Assembly (NCBI RefSeq): GCF_000813985.1
Contig: NZ_JWLJ01000001.1
Span: 124,001 to 188,000, forward strand
DNA length: 64,000 nucleotides
Direction: 5' to 3'
DNA from: Ruegeria sp. ANG-R
Lineage (GTDB): Bacteria; Pseudomonadota; Alphaproteobacteria; Rhodobacterales; Rhodobacteraceae
Shown here: positions 46,035-54,914 of the stretch, piece by piece
Numbering within the stretch: the stretch's first letter is position 1
Layout of the letters: the number at the start of each line of letters is the position of its first letter
Notes under the pieces: model-generated
Seen by the model: the letters and a program-made list of their open reading frames with translations, nothing else
Databases searched by the model: none
Told to the model about the DNA's origin: nothing
Program-made: the position numbers and the translations under genes

Positions 46035-47083
46035 CTGACAGGCAAACGCTGCACAAAGCCCTGATCGCTCCGCTCAGAGCTGCGATGTACGACTTCTCCG
46101 AGGCCGGCGTTCGTAAAGCGCTGGCCGAGTTGACGGAACCGGATGCTGTGTTTCACCTGTGCCATCCGTTCGGGGACAGCACAGGCAGCGATACCTTTTA
46201 TGACAGCGCCTACAAAGACCTCCTGAACGCATGGCCCGATCTGGAGCGGCGCGACTATATCGTCATGGCAGGTCCGGATGAAGCCGGGGCGGATTGGGTC
46301 GGTTGTGGTGGCTATTACACTGGCACCTTCACCGGGCCGTGGTTGGACATTCCGCCAACGGGCCATCAGGTGACAATGCGGTTCCACGAATTCTACCGCT
46401 TTGAGGACGGCAAGGTTGTTGAGATGCAGGCGCTTTGGGACATTCCCGAAGTGATGATGCAAGCCAATGCCTGGCCGATGGCCCCCAGTCTGGGGCGCGA
46501 ATGGCATGTGCCCGGCCCAGCCACACAGGACGGATTTGTAGCCGGGCCATATGACGAGGCCAAAGGTAAAGCGACGTGCCAGCACATCATCGACATGCTG
46601 GAGCATCTTAAGAAACACCCGTCGCAGGGCGGCCCCGAGGTGATGGAGATGGAGCGGTTCTGGCATCCGCGCATGAACTGGTACGGCCCTGCGGGGATCG
46701 GAACCGGGCGCGGCTATGCAGGGTTTCGCAACTGGCACCAGATTCCTTTCCTGAGTGGAATGCCGGACCGGGGTCGGTATGTGGATGAGATCACCTATCA
46801 CTTCTTCGGCGACGGCGAATACGCCGCCGTGACCGGCTGGCCCAATATGATCCAGACCGTCACTCATGACGGTTGGATGGGTATTGCGCCATCGGGCAAG
46901 AAAATCACCATGCGTAGCCTCGATTTCTGGCGGTTGGAGAATGGCAGAATCCGTGAGAACTGGGTTCTGGTGGATTTGCTGGACGCCTACCGGCAGCTTG
47001 GTGTTGACGTCTTCGCCCGTCTGCGGGAATTCAACAAGGCCCGAAACATGGGCCGCATTGAAATACCGGATGGAATGAGCTGA
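46031..47083 (+). CDS. Two-domain SnoaL-like protein (2 of 3)
   Basis: 350 aa, starting with ATGA overlap to the dehydrogenase gene. Domain 1 (about 30-150): [23 protein letters not shown], then [30 protein letters not shown]. Domain 2 (about 200-330): [23 protein letters not shown], then [35 protein letters not shown]. It is co-linear with the copies at 38376 and 48887. Histidines in the FHLCHPFG region could take part in catalysis. Its stop overlaps the SDR start (TGATG). Confidence 0.85.
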   Translation: MTDRQTLHKALIAPLRAAMYDFSEAGVRKALAELTEPDAVFHLCHPFGDSTGSDTFYDSAYKDLLNAWPDLERRDYIVMAGPDEAGADWVGCGGYYTGTFTGPWLDIPPTGHQVTMRFHEFYRFEDGKVVEMQALWDIPEVMMQANAWPMAPSLGREWHVPGPATQDGFVAGPYDEAKGKATCQHIIDMLEHLKKHPSQGGPEVMEMERFWHPRMNWYGPAGIGTGRGYAGFRNWHQIPFLSGMPDRGRYVDEITYHFFGDGEYAAVTGWPNMIQTVTHDGWMGIAPSGKKITMRSLDFWRLENGRIRENWVLVDLLDAYRQLGVDVFARLREFNKARNMGRIEIPDGMS

Positions 47084-47847
47084 TGACCGATCTTCCCCGC
47101 ACCCCGTCGTTTTCCCTGAAAGGAAAAACCGCCCTTGTCACCGGGGCGTCTTCGGGCATTGGACAAGGCTGTGCCGTCGCACTGGCTGAGGCGGGGGCAC
47201 ATGTGGTCTGCGCCGCGCGCGGCGCGGTTCGTCTGAATGAAACGGTTGCTGCGCTTCAGGCGCAGGACTGGTCGGCCGAGGCGCGGGTGCTGGATCAGGG
47301 CGATCTGGATGCGTTGCAAACTCTGTTTGACGACCACTGTTTCGAAGTCGTAGTGAACTCGGCCGGATTGGCGCGTCATGGGCCAGCCGTTGAAACAACG
47401 CCCGACGATTTCGACGCAGTAACAAACGTCAACCTGCGGTCCGCCTATTTCCTGTCATCCTATGCGGCCAAAGCTCTGATGGCAGCGGGCAAGCGGGGGT
47501 CGATCATCCATATCTCCAGCCAGATGGGCCATGTGGGGGGCATCGACCGCGCGGTTTATTGCGCAACCAAGCACGGGCTTGAGGGCATGGTCAAAGCCAT
47601 GGCGGTTGAATGGGGCAAGCAGGGTATCCGGATCAACACGGTCTGCCCGACCTTTATCCGAACGCCTTTGACGCAATCGACCTTTGACAATCCTGAACGC
47701 GCCGCGTGGATCATGGAGAAGATCAAGCTGGACCGGGTCGGAGAGGTTGAGGACATCATGGGTGCGGTCGCCTATTTGGCCTCCGACGCCTCGGCACTGG
47801 TGACCGGAACATCAATGCTTATCGACGGAGGTTGGACGGCGGACTAA
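47083..47847 (+). CDS. SDR family oxidoreductase
   Basis: A 254-aa NAD(P)-dependent short-chain dehydrogenase. The dinucleotide site is TGASSGIGQG (about residue 20). The catalytic set is S (HISSQMG), Y and K (YCATKHG). It ends with the classical SALVTGTSMLIDGGWTAD. It probably oxidises or reduces a hydroxyl/keto group next in the pathway to the HpsN-like enzyme. Overlaps both neighbours by one or a few bases. Confidence 0.93.
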   Translation: MTDLPRTPSFSLKGKTALVTGASSGIGQGCAVALAEAGAHVVCAARGAVRLNETVAALQAQDWSAEARVLDQGDLDALQTLFDDHCFEVVVNSAGLARHGPAVETTPDDFDAVTNVNLRSAYFLSSYAAKALMAAGKRGSIIHISSQMGHVGGIDRAVYCATKHGLEGMVKAMAVEWGKQGIRINTVCPTFIRTPLTQSTFDNPERAAWIMEKIKLDRVGEVEDIMGAVAYLASDASALVTGTSMLIDGGWTAD

Positions 47848-48890
47848 TGGCCGAGAAAGTCACATCCCTTCAGGTCGCGCAACTTGCCGGTGTCAGCCAG
47901 TCTGCCGTAAGTCGCGTATTCACGCCCGGAGCCTCGGTCAGCAAGAAGACAGAAGAGAAGGTGCGCAAAGCCGCCGCGGAACTGGGATACCGCCCCAATG
48001 TGTTGGCGCGTGCGATGGTGTCGGGCAAAAGTCGCATCATCGGTTTGGTGGTCGCTTATCTGGACAATTATTTCTATCCCGAAGCACTTGAGAAGCTATC
48101 CAATGCGCTGCAGGAGCAGGGTTATCACGTCCTGATTTTCATGGCGTCCAGAACTGCCGGAAACATAGACGATGTGATGGATGAGATCCTCGATTATCAG
48201 GTTGACGGTGTCATTCTCGCCTCGGTCGCGATGTCGTCTGATATTGCAACGCGGTGCCAACAGGCAGGCGTTCCGGTTGTACTGTTCAACCGCAGTCAGG
48301 ACATAGACGGGATCACCTCGGTCACGTCAGACAATTATGCGGGGGGGCGCAAGGTGGCTGAGTTCTTTATCGCCGCCGGTCACAGCCGCATTGCCTATAT
48401 CGCTGGATGGCAGGGTGCATCAACGCAACGCGACCGCGAGGCCGGATTCCGTGCGGCACTCGGCGAGGCCGGTCAGGAATTGTACGCCTACGACATCGGA
48501 GAGTTCCTGACCGAAGATGCGCGGCTGGCCGCGCGCCGGATGTTTGATATCGAACCGCAGGAACGGCCAGATGCGGTCTTCGTTGCCAATGACCACATGG
48601 CGTTGGCTGTGATGGATGTCCTCCGATTTGAATTGGGAATGCGCATACCCGAAGACGTTTCGGTTGTAGGATACGACGACGTCCCTCAGGCAGGGTGGCT
48701 TGCCTATAACCTCACCACCATTCGTCAGCGGGCCAATTTGATGGTTGCCGAAACTGTTGACGCCTTGTTGGACCATATTGAAAACCCGACGACCGCCGCT
48801 TCGCGCAAGGTCGCGATTGATGGGCCGCTGATCGTGCGTACGTCGGCACGGCTGCCCAAGGGTTGGACACCGCAAAGGATGAAGACATGA
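47847..48890 (+). CDS. LacI family transcriptional regulator of the island
   Basis: A 347-aa repressor. The ATG at 47847 overlaps the SDR stop (TAATG). N-terminal helix-turn-helix SLQVAQLAGVSQSAVSRVF and the hinge region PNVLARAMVSGKS; the rest is a periplasmic-binding-protein-like effector domain (IIGLVVAYLDNYFYPEALEKL; DAVFVANDHMALAVMDVL). It lies inside the operon, so it would be autoregulated through the palindromes at 39447 and 39501. The inducer is presumably the imported compound or its product. Confidence 0.93.
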   Translation: MAEKVTSLQVAQLAGVSQSAVSRVFTPGASVSKKTEEKVRKAAAELGYRPNVLARAMVSGKSRIIGLVVAYLDNYFYPEALEKLSNALQEQGYHVLIFMASRTAGNIDDVMDEILDYQVDGVILASVAMSSDIATRCQQAGVPVVLFNRSQDIDGITSVTSDNYAGGRKVAEFFIAAGHSRIAYIAGWQGASTQRDREAGFRAALGEAGQELYAYDIGEFLTEDARLAARRMFDIEPQERPDAVFVANDHMALAVMDVLRFELGMRIPEDVSVVGYDDVPQAGWLAYNLTTIRQRANLMVAETVDALLDHIENPTTAASRKVAIDGPLIVRTSARLPKGWTPQRMKT

Positions 48891-49876
48891 AAGGCTTTGA
48901 TCCCAAGTTCCGGGATTTCCCCGATTATATCATCGGTATCACCAGAGAGATTTGGGAAGACCGGGGGATCGCGACGCTGCACGACTATTACAGCGAGGAC
49001 ATCGTTGTCCGTTCACCCGGGTCGGTGGTTCTGGGCAATCAGAATGTGATCGGCGCGACTATGGCAACGCTGGCCGAATTCCCGGATCGGCAATTGCTGG
49101 GTGAGGATGTGATCTGGTCCGGCACGCCCGAAGAAGGGATGCTGAGTTCTCATCGCATCCTGTCAACAGCCACGCATCTGGCCGAGGGTGTTTACGGCAA
49201 GCCCACGGGTACAAAACTGCGCTATCGGATTTTGGCCGATTGCCACGCGATTGATAATCAGATCAACGACGAATGGCTCATCCGCGATCAGGGCGCCATC
49301 GTGCGCCAGATGGGATGGGAGCCAAAGGAATACGCCGCCGATCTGATTACCCGCGAAGGAGGTAAAGAGAGCTGCGTCAAGCCTCTGACCCCCGAAACCG
49401 ACCAGCCGGGGCCATATAAGGGCCATGGAAACGATAACGAGTGGGGACAGCGATACGCAGATATTCTGACCCGGATCATGAATGCCGATATGGGCGCGAT
49501 CGAGTCCGAGTATGACCGGGCTGTCCAGTCAGAATATGTCGGCGGCGTTACCGGTCATGGCTGGGATGCGGTTGACCGCTTCTGGATGGGTTTGCGGGCG
49601 AGTTTCCCGAATGCTGAATTCAAGATCGAGCATCAGATCGGCCGCAGTGATCCGAACATGCCGCCGCGTGCGGCAATACGTTGGAGCCTTTGGGGCAAAC
49701 ATGACGGCTGGGGCGCGTTTGGCGCACCGACGGGAGCACAGGTATATGTCCTGGGCATCAGCCACGCCGAGTTCGGCGCCCTGATTGGCGAACAGCCGCA
49801 GCTGCGCCGCGAATATACTCTGTTCGATGAAACCTCGGTCTGGAAGCAAATCCTGTTGCAGAGTGGTGAGGTCTGA
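48887..49876 (+). CDS. Two-domain SnoaL-like protein (3 of 3)
   Basis: 329 aa; the ATG at 48887 overlaps the lacI stop. Domain 1: YIIGITREIWEDRGIATLHDYYSEDIVVRSPGS, with a catalytic-type pocket but a long insert. Domain 2: EYDRAVQSEYVGGVTGHGWDAVDRFWMGLRASFPNAEFKIEHQIGR, then GAPTGAQVYVLGISHAEF. It is more diverged from the other two copies and lacks their WYGPxGIG motif. Probably a related reaction on another intermediate. Confidence 0.8.
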   Translation: MKGFDPKFRDFPDYIIGITREIWEDRGIATLHDYYSEDIVVRSPGSVVLGNQNVIGATMATLAEFPDRQLLGEDVIWSGTPEEGMLSSHRILSTATHLAEGVYGKPTGTKLRYRILADCHAIDNQINDEWLIRDQGAIVRQMGWEPKEYAADLITREGGKESCVKPLTPETDQPGPYKGHGNDNEWGQRYADILTRIMNADMGAIESEYDRAVQSEYVGGVTGHGWDAVDRFWMGLRASFPNAEFKIEHQIGRSDPNMPPRAAIRWSLWGKHDGWGAFGAPTGAQVYVLGISHAEFGALIGEQPQLRREYTLFDETSVWKQILLQSGEV

Positions 49877-50005
49877 GTGGCGCGCCCGGTTGCATATCGC
49901 ATCCTTGTGGATGGTTTGAGTGAGACTGGACCCCTTCGGCGTTTCCATATGCACCGCCAAAGCCTGCGTGCACGGCGTTTGAACCTGCGTCCGCCCGGAG
50001 AGTGA
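49877..50005 (+). CDS. Doubtful small arginine-rich frame
   Basis: A 42-codon frame from the GTG next to the preceding stop, giving an arginine-rich peptide (FHMHRQSLRARRLNLRP). It fills most of the only long gap (192 bases) inside the operon. It may be chance; the gap could instead hold an internal promoter for the cupin gene. Confidence 0.2.
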   Translation: MARPVAYRILVDGLSETGPLRRFHMHRQSLRARRLNLRPPGE

Positions 50006-50068
50006 GAGCGTGTGCCGCACAAGCACGCAATCCACCGCTCCTGAAAACGTAGTATCGGAACTTACAAA

Positions 50069-51034
50069 ATGTCGGAATCAACCATCTCCTCCCGCATCGT
50101 TCGCTACGGCGAGCTTCAACCCTGCAAAACCGCGTTTATCGATGCCCACACACCGGGCAGCGATCAGAAAGAGAATTTCACGATCATCGGCGGTGGTGTC
50201 TCGGAATCTCCGGACCAGCATGTGCACATCACTGACAAGATCGGCTTCAACATCGGTGCTGCGGGCCAGCCCCCGAGATGCCGAAACTCGCTGCACAGCC
50301 ACACGACGGCCGAGGTCTTTTTCGTCGCCAAGGGCCGTTGGCGATTTTTCTGGGGCCGGTACGGCACGGCTGGTGAGTTCATCGCCGAGGAGGGTGACAT
50401 CTTCAACATCCCCACCGGTATCTTCCGCGGCTTCGAGAACGTCGGTCAGGACTACGGCATGATCATGTCGATCCTTGGCGGTGACGACGCGGGCGGCGGG
50501 GTGACCTGGGCCCCTCAAGTCATCGAAGATGCGCAGGCGCATGGGCTGATGCTGGGCGATAATGGCGTGCTTTACGATTCCAAAAAAGGGCAGGAATTGC
50601 CTCACAACGTACACCCGATGCCTCTGCTGACCGAAGAGCAGTTGAAGGATTACCCCGAAGTTCCGGTTGAGGATGTCGTCGGAAAATATGTCGCGCGGTA
50701 TTGGGACCTGATGGCGTTGTCGGCCAACAAGCCCGCACAGGTGATTGGCGAAAACGGAATGATCAAGGACAAGCCCGGGTTCGAGGTTGATTTTCTTGGG
50801 CGTGGGTCTGCTGTGACCGAACCGGTTGCAGCTGAAAAACCTGTGGTTCTGATGCCCGCCAGCGGCCATTGGCGTGTTTCGATCGGCGATCATAACACCA
50901 CTTTATCTACCGGCGACACAGCTTTGGTATTGCCCGGCGAGACCTATAGTGCCGCGCCATCGATGACCGGGCACGCAGGACTGTACCGGATCACCGCAAC
51001 CGATGACCCGGCAGGAGCGACCTGGACAGGATGA
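50069..51034 (+). CDS. Bicupin protein (putative metal-dependent dioxygenase or isomerase)
   Basis: A 321-aa protein with two cupin folds. Cupin 1 (about 70-130): RNSLHSHTTAEVFFVAKGRWRFFWG, then FIAEEGDIFNIPTGIFRGFENVG, giving H-x-H, E and a missing or shifted last histidine. Cupin 2 (about 255-310): PASGHWRVSIGDHNTTLSTGDTALVLPGETY, reduced. The length and layout resemble ring-cleaving cupin dioxygenases, but isomerases share it. The start has only a weak ribosome site. Its stop overlaps the methyltransferase start (ATGA). Confidence 0.8.
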   Translation: MSESTISSRIVRYGELQPCKTAFIDAHTPGSDQKENFTIIGGGVSESPDQHVHITDKIGFNIGAAGQPPRCRNSLHSHTTAEVFFVAKGRWRFFWGRYGTAGEFIAEEGDIFNIPTGIFRGFENVGQDYGMIMSILGGDDAGGGVTWAPQVIEDAQAHGLMLGDNGVLYDSKKGQELPHNVHPMPLLTEEQLKDYPEVPVEDVVGKYVARYWDLMALSANKPAQVIGENGMIKDKPGFEVDFLGRGSAVTEPVAAEKPVVLMPASGHWRVSIGDHNTTLSTGDTALVLPGETYSAAPSMTGHAGLYRITATDDPAGATWTG

Positions 51035-51633
51035 CCGCTGACCCTGACAACACTCAGGCCGTTTATGAGCGGCAAGCCACGGAATACGACAAACGTCGCT
51101 CGAAAGCGCTGTTCGAAGCGCGCTGGCTGGCGCGCTTCACGGCCAGCCTCAAGCCGGGGGACCATGTGTTGGATCTGGGATGCGGCACTGGCGATCCGAT
51201 TGCACGCTGGTTCATGGCTGAGGGGTTCGCAGTAACGGGTGTGGACTTTTCCGATGCGATGCTGGCCCTTGCCCGGGATCGTTGGCCGGATGGGGACTGG
51301 CAAAATGCGGATATGCGGAACTTTGAGTTGGACCGGCAGTTCGAGGGTATCATCGCTTGGAACAGCTTTTTCCATCTGACGGCGGATGAGCAAAAAGACT
51401 GTATCGCCCGCATGGCACGGCATTTGCGGCCCGGTGGGATGCTCATGTTGACCGTTGGACCTCGCGCCGGGGAGGTAAATGGCACTGTGGCGTCGGAACT
51501 CGTCTACCACGCGTCACTGTCTCCAGCCGGTTACGCGACCTGTCTCGAAGAAAATGGACTGCAAATGACCGGGTATCTTGCCGAAGGCCCCGAAACCAAA
51601 AGCCATACGATCCTGATGGCACGAAAACTGTAA
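51031..51633 (+). CDS. SAM-dependent class I methyltransferase
   Basis: A 200-aa cytoplasmic methyltransferase. Motif I is VLDLGCGTGDPIARWF (about residue 47), followed by GVDFSDAMLALARDRW and the later NSFFHLTADEQ and HLRPGGMLMLTVGPR. It closes a coupled pair with the cupin and precedes the MetE-like gene by 10 bases. A methyl donor enzyme beside a methyl-acceptor-type zinc enzyme suggests methyl handling in the pathway. Confidence 0.88.
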   Translation: MTADPDNTQAVYERQATEYDKRRSKALFEARWLARFTASLKPGDHVLDLGCGTGDPIARWFMAEGFAVTGVDFSDAMLALARDRWPDGDWQNADMRNFELDRQFEGIIAWNSFFHLTADEQKDCIARMARHLRPGGMLMLTVGPRAGEVNGTVASELVYHASLSPAGYATCLEENGLQMTGYLAEGPETKSHTILMARKL

Positions 51634-51643
51634 GGAGGTTCTG

Positions 51644-52768
51644 ATGGCAATCAAAACCACACATGTTGGATCTCTGCCCCGAACGCAAAACGTGGTGGAT
51701 TTCATTTTCGCCCGTGAAAACGGTGACCCCTACGACGCGGCTGCGTTTGATGCCTGCATGACCGATGGGGTCTCAGAAACAGTTCGTAAACAGGTTGAAG
51801 CCGGTATCGATATCGTCAGTGACGGCGAGACTTCAAAGATTTCATATGCGACCTATGTCAAGGATCGATACACCGGGTTTTCTGGCGACAGTCCCCGAAA
51901 TGCGCCTGCGGACCTGAAGATGTTCCCCAGCTTTCTGCAACGACTTGCCGATGACGGTGGTACACCCCAATACGCACGACCGATGTGCACCGGTGAAGTT
52001 CGCTCAAAAGGGCAAGGCGAGTTGGAAAAGGATATCGCCAACCTTACGACCGCAATGCAGCAGCATGGGGCAGAGCGCGGTTTCATGAACGCCGCGTCGC
52101 CCGGTGTGATCTCTCTGTTTTTGCAGAACGACTTCTACTCAACGCGCGAGGCTTATTTGGCGGCGTTGGCCGACGCCATGAAAGAGGAATACGAAACCAT
52201 CGTGGCTTCTGGTCTGGATCTGCAACTGGATTGCCCCGATCTCGCCTTGTCGCGCCATATGCTATTCACCGATCTCTCGGACGATGAGTTCGTCAAGATT
52301 GCTGACATGCATGTCGAGGCTCTGAACCACGCGCTTCAGAACGTACCACAGGATCGCGTGCGCGTGCATATCTGTTGGGGCAACTATGAGGGCCCACATT
52401 GCTGCGATATTGCGATGGACAAGGTGTTCAGCACCCTGATGGCGACCAAATCGCGCTATGTCCTGTTTGAGACCTCGAACCCCCGCCACGCTCACGAGTG
52501 GACGGTGTTCCGCGACCGCAAGGCCGAGATACCCGATGACAAAGTTCTGGTGCCCGGTGTGGTTGATACGACCACTAACTTCGTTGAGCATCCCGAACTC
52601 GTAGCCCAGCGGATCGAGCGCTTTACGCAGATCGTCGGCGGAGAACGGGTAATCGCAGGTAGCGACTGCGGCTTTGGCACCTTCGCCGGATTTGGCGCAG
52701 TCGACCCTCAGATCGCCTATGCCAAGTTGTCGGCGCTGTCTGAGGGGGCAAAGCTGGCCTCGGCATGA
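51644..52768 (+). CDS. MetE-core-like zinc methyltransferase family protein
   Basis: A 374-aa protein matching only the C-terminal catalytic barrel of cobalamin-independent methionine synthase (full MetE is about 750 aa). AAGGAGG precedes the ATG. The N-terminus has TTHVGSLPRT. A zinc quartet in the order of MetE is visible: H242 and C244 (VHICWGN), E276 (LFETSNPRH) and C342 (GSDCGFG). Relatives of this size include methyl- or alkyl-transfer enzymes and epoxyalkane:CoM transferase. In a catabolic operon it may remove a methyl group or activate a thiol; it need not make methionine. Confidence 0.85.
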   Translation: MAIKTTHVGSLPRTQNVVDFIFARENGDPYDAAAFDACMTDGVSETVRKQVEAGIDIVSDGETSKISYATYVKDRYTGFSGDSPRNAPADLKMFPSFLQRLADDGGTPQYARPMCTGEVRSKGQGELEKDIANLTTAMQQHGAERGFMNAASPGVISLFLQNDFYSTREAYLAALADAMKEEYETIVASGLDLQLDCPDLALSRHMLFTDLSDDEFVKIADMHVEALNHALQNVPQDRVRVHICWGNYEGPHCCDIAMDKVFSTLMATKSRYVLFETSNPRHAHEWTVFRDRKAEIPDDKVLVPGVVDTTTNFVEHPELVAQRIERFTQIVGGERVIAGSDCGFGTFAGFGAVDPQIAYAKLSALSEGAKLASA

Positions 52769-53460
52769 CACCCTTGATCTTCTTGCCGGGTATGATGTGC
52801 GATGCCCGCCTCTTTGGCCCGCAGATCAATGCTCTGTCGGGCAGCAGGCCCGTGATGATGTTCCCGTTATCCTGGCACGACACTGTGCAGGCAATGGCGG
52901 CTGACATCCTGCAAAATGCGCCACCCAGTTTCGCGCTGGCAGGTTTGTCGATGGGCGGGATCGTGGCGATGGAAGTACTGCGTCAGGCACCTGAACGCGT
53001 CTCGCGCCTGGCATTGCTCGACACAAACCCGCTGGCTGAAAGTCCAGAGGTCAAAGCCCGCCGTGCCCCTCAAATGGCGGCAGTTCGCGACGGCAAACTG
53101 AAGGCGGTGATGCGCGACGAGATGAAACCAAATTATCTGGCCGACGGACCTGCTCGGGGGGCTATTCTGGATCTTTGCATGGCGATGGCCACAGACTTGG
53201 GCCCAGACGTGTTTCTCCGCCAATCAAAGGCTTTGATGGATCGCCCGGACCAATGCGTGACACTGAGGTCATTTGCCGGAAGGGCTCTGGTCCTGTGCGG
53301 GCGCGAAGACAAGTTATGCCCTGTTGAGCGCCACCAGATGATGCATGATCAGCTGTCGCAGAGCTCGTTGGAGATCATTGAAGGTGCGGGGCACCTCCCG
53401 ACATTGGAACAACCACAAGAAACCACAGCGGCGTTGATCCGCTGGCTGGAGGACACATGA
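52765..53460 (+). CDS. Alpha/beta hydrolase
   Basis: A 231-aa hydrolase. The nucleophile elbow is GLSMGGIVAMEVL (about residue 71), the acid is probably in VLCGREDKLCPV and the histidine in GAGHLPTLEQP. A lid region lies in the middle. Starts and ends with ATGA overlaps. Likely an esterase or C-C hydrolase for an intermediate of the same pathway. Confidence 0.9.
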   Translation: MTPLIFLPGMMCDARLFGPQINALSGSRPVMMFPLSWHDTVQAMAADILQNAPPSFALAGLSMGGIVAMEVLRQAPERVSRLALLDTNPLAESPEVKARRAPQMAAVRDGKLKAVMRDEMKPNYLADGPARGAILDLCMAMATDLGPDVFLRQSKALMDRPDQCVTLRSFAGRALVLCGREDKLCPVERHQMMHDQLSQSSLEIIEGAGHLPTLEQPQETTAALIRWLEDT

Positions 53461-54152
53461 CCCCATCCCTTTTGTCCCTGCTTCGCAAGGTCGACACCCC
53501 CACCGTCTGCAATGCCATCGAAGTGGCGCAGGGCAAGCGCGGTTTCGACGATTTTACGCGCGGCACCATGCTGTGTTCAGCGCCCGAAGAGCCTGCGATC
53601 GTCGGCTATGCGCGCACGGCCAAGATTGCGGCCGTCAATCCGCCAACCGAGCCATCTGACGTCATCAAAGCTCGGCGCATGGCCTATTACAAATACATGG
53701 CCGAAGCGCCCAGCCCCTGCGTCGCGGTGATTGAGGATTTGGATTATCCGGATTGCATCGGTGCCTATTGGGGTGAAATCAATACCTCTGTCCACAAGGG
53801 GTTCGGACTTTCCGGTGTCGTAACCAACGGTGTCATGCGCGATCTCGGAGACTTGCCCGAGGGGTTCCCGGTTGTTGCCGGTTCTGTCGGGCCGAGCCAC
53901 GGTTTCGTCCACATCCGAGAGATCGATACGCCAGTTTCAGTCTTTGGCCTGACAGTCAAGCCGCGAGATTTGGTTCACGCCGACCGTCACGGAGCGCTGG
54001 TCGTGCCCAAGGATGTCGTCGACCAACTAGAAGCTGCAATACAAAAGCTGCTTTCGACGGAACGAATTGTCTTAGATGCAGCCCGCCAGCCGGAGTTTGA
54101 TTTCGAGGCATTCGAATCCGCTTGGGCAACGTTCGAAAAGATGAGAGTTTGA
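53457..54152 (+). CDS. RraA-like aldolase/lyase family protein
   Basis: A 231-aa protein of the RraA family, which includes 4-hydroxy-4-methyl-2-oxoglutarate and 4-carboxy-4-hydroxy-2-oxoadipate aldolases as well as the RNase E inhibitor. Key region: HKGFGLSGVVTNGVMRDLGDLPEGFPVVAGSVGPSHGFVHI; the R and D of VMRDL match the substrate and metal positions. At the end of a catabolic operon the aldolase role is more likely, releasing pyruvate or a similar unit. Confidence 0.85.
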   Translation: MTPSLLSLLRKVDTPTVCNAIEVAQGKRGFDDFTRGTMLCSAPEEPAIVGYARTAKIAAVNPPTEPSDVIKARRMAYYKYMAEAPSPCVAVIEDLDYPDCIGAYWGEINTSVHKGFGLSGVVTNGVMRDLGDLPEGFPVVAGSVGPSHGFVHIREIDTPVSVFGLTVKPRDLVHADRHGALVVPKDVVDQLEAAIQKLLSTERIVLDAARQPEFDFEAFESAWATFEKMRV

Positions 54153-54299
54153 TTGTGGAAAGCAGAGAACATGAATGCCGATTGGATGTGTTAGAAAATT
54201 CACATCTGAGGCGTCCCTGACCGGCCGTATGTAGTGATAAATAGCAACAGAGAATTGCAGGGAACCGCGACCCGTTGCCCGGCAGCGTCTTGCATCGCA

Positions 54300-54510
54300 A
54301 ACGATGAAAGACGCCCAGCCGCCAAGCAGCCGATGGAAGGCCGTTGATCAATACCCTTGCCCCGTTTGATCGCTCACTTGGCCAGAAAAAGTAGTGCCGC
54401 GGATCGGGCGATGGAAACTGCCGATGATGGCATCCAGTTTGGCTTTCGTGCCACCTTTCGTCCTCGTGATCAGTCGAGTAAGCCCTTCTGCTCTAGCCGC
54501 CGTCCCTCCC
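54300..54510 (-). pseudogene. IS5-family transposase fragment
   Basis: Minus strand from about 54510 reads GLTRLITRTKGGTKAKLDA, then GQVSDQTG near 54370, and, in another frame, LINGLPSAAWRLG near 54350-54310. These are the DDE-region motifs of IS5/IS427-type transposases (normally LTRLITRTKGG, AGQVSDYTGA, LLGxLPxAxWLLGDRGYD). Frameshifts, a TGA after QGY and missing ends make it dead. It begins just beyond the stop of the DUF4345-like gene. The rest of the gap 54153-54522 holds nothing else I can name. No inverted repeats were found. Confidence 0.7.
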
Positions 54511-54522
54511 AAGCCGATCCGA

Positions 54523-54897
54523 CTACACGGAAAGCTGGTAATACGCCGTCATCAACACTGCGATGATTGCCAATTCAACGACCAGCGGTGGCAGAACTGC
54601 CTTGTCGAACCCGTCCGCCAGAATGCCGACTATGCGCCCAACGGCGACAACCGCCATAAGGATCGCAACGGCAAGATAGCCCAACGTCTGCCCCGTCGTC
54701 AGACCGATTGCCAGCAAAGCCACAGAGGCCAGAAACAGACCGCCGATCACCGAACGGATCGTGCTGAGCCCAGCAGTTCCCACCGGTTCGATGGCAAAGT
54801 TGGCGACCATGCGTCGCGGAGCAAACATCGACATGATGCCGAGACCGGACAGCATGAGGGCCGCGAGTATGACCAAGATGCTCAGTGTGGTTTCCAT
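54523..54897 (-). CDS. DUF4345-like small membrane protein
   Basis: A 124-aa protein with four hydrophobic segments (LSILVILAALMLSGLGIM; TIRSVIGGLFLASVALLAIGL; GYLAVAILMAVVAVGRIVGI; LVVELAIIAVLMTAYY). The pattern STIRSVIGGLF and AVGRIVGILADGFD is that of DUF4345 proteins. It lies 17 bases after an SDR gene on the same strand, so it is probably the second gene of that unit. A dead transposase fragment starts just downstream. Confidence 0.75.
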   Translation of the reverse strand: METTLSILVILAALMLSGLGIMSMFAPRRMVANFAIEPVGTAGLSTIRSVIGGLFLASVALLAIGLTTGQTLGYLAVAILMAVVAVGRIVGILADGFDKAVLPPLVVELAIIAVLMTAYYQLSV

Positions 54898-54914
54898 TTC
54901 ATTTCTCCTTTGAA

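Noticed and set aside
51600-51643. SAM or cobalamin riboswitch before the MetE-like gene
   Set aside because: Only 10 bases separate it from the preceding gene; there is no room.
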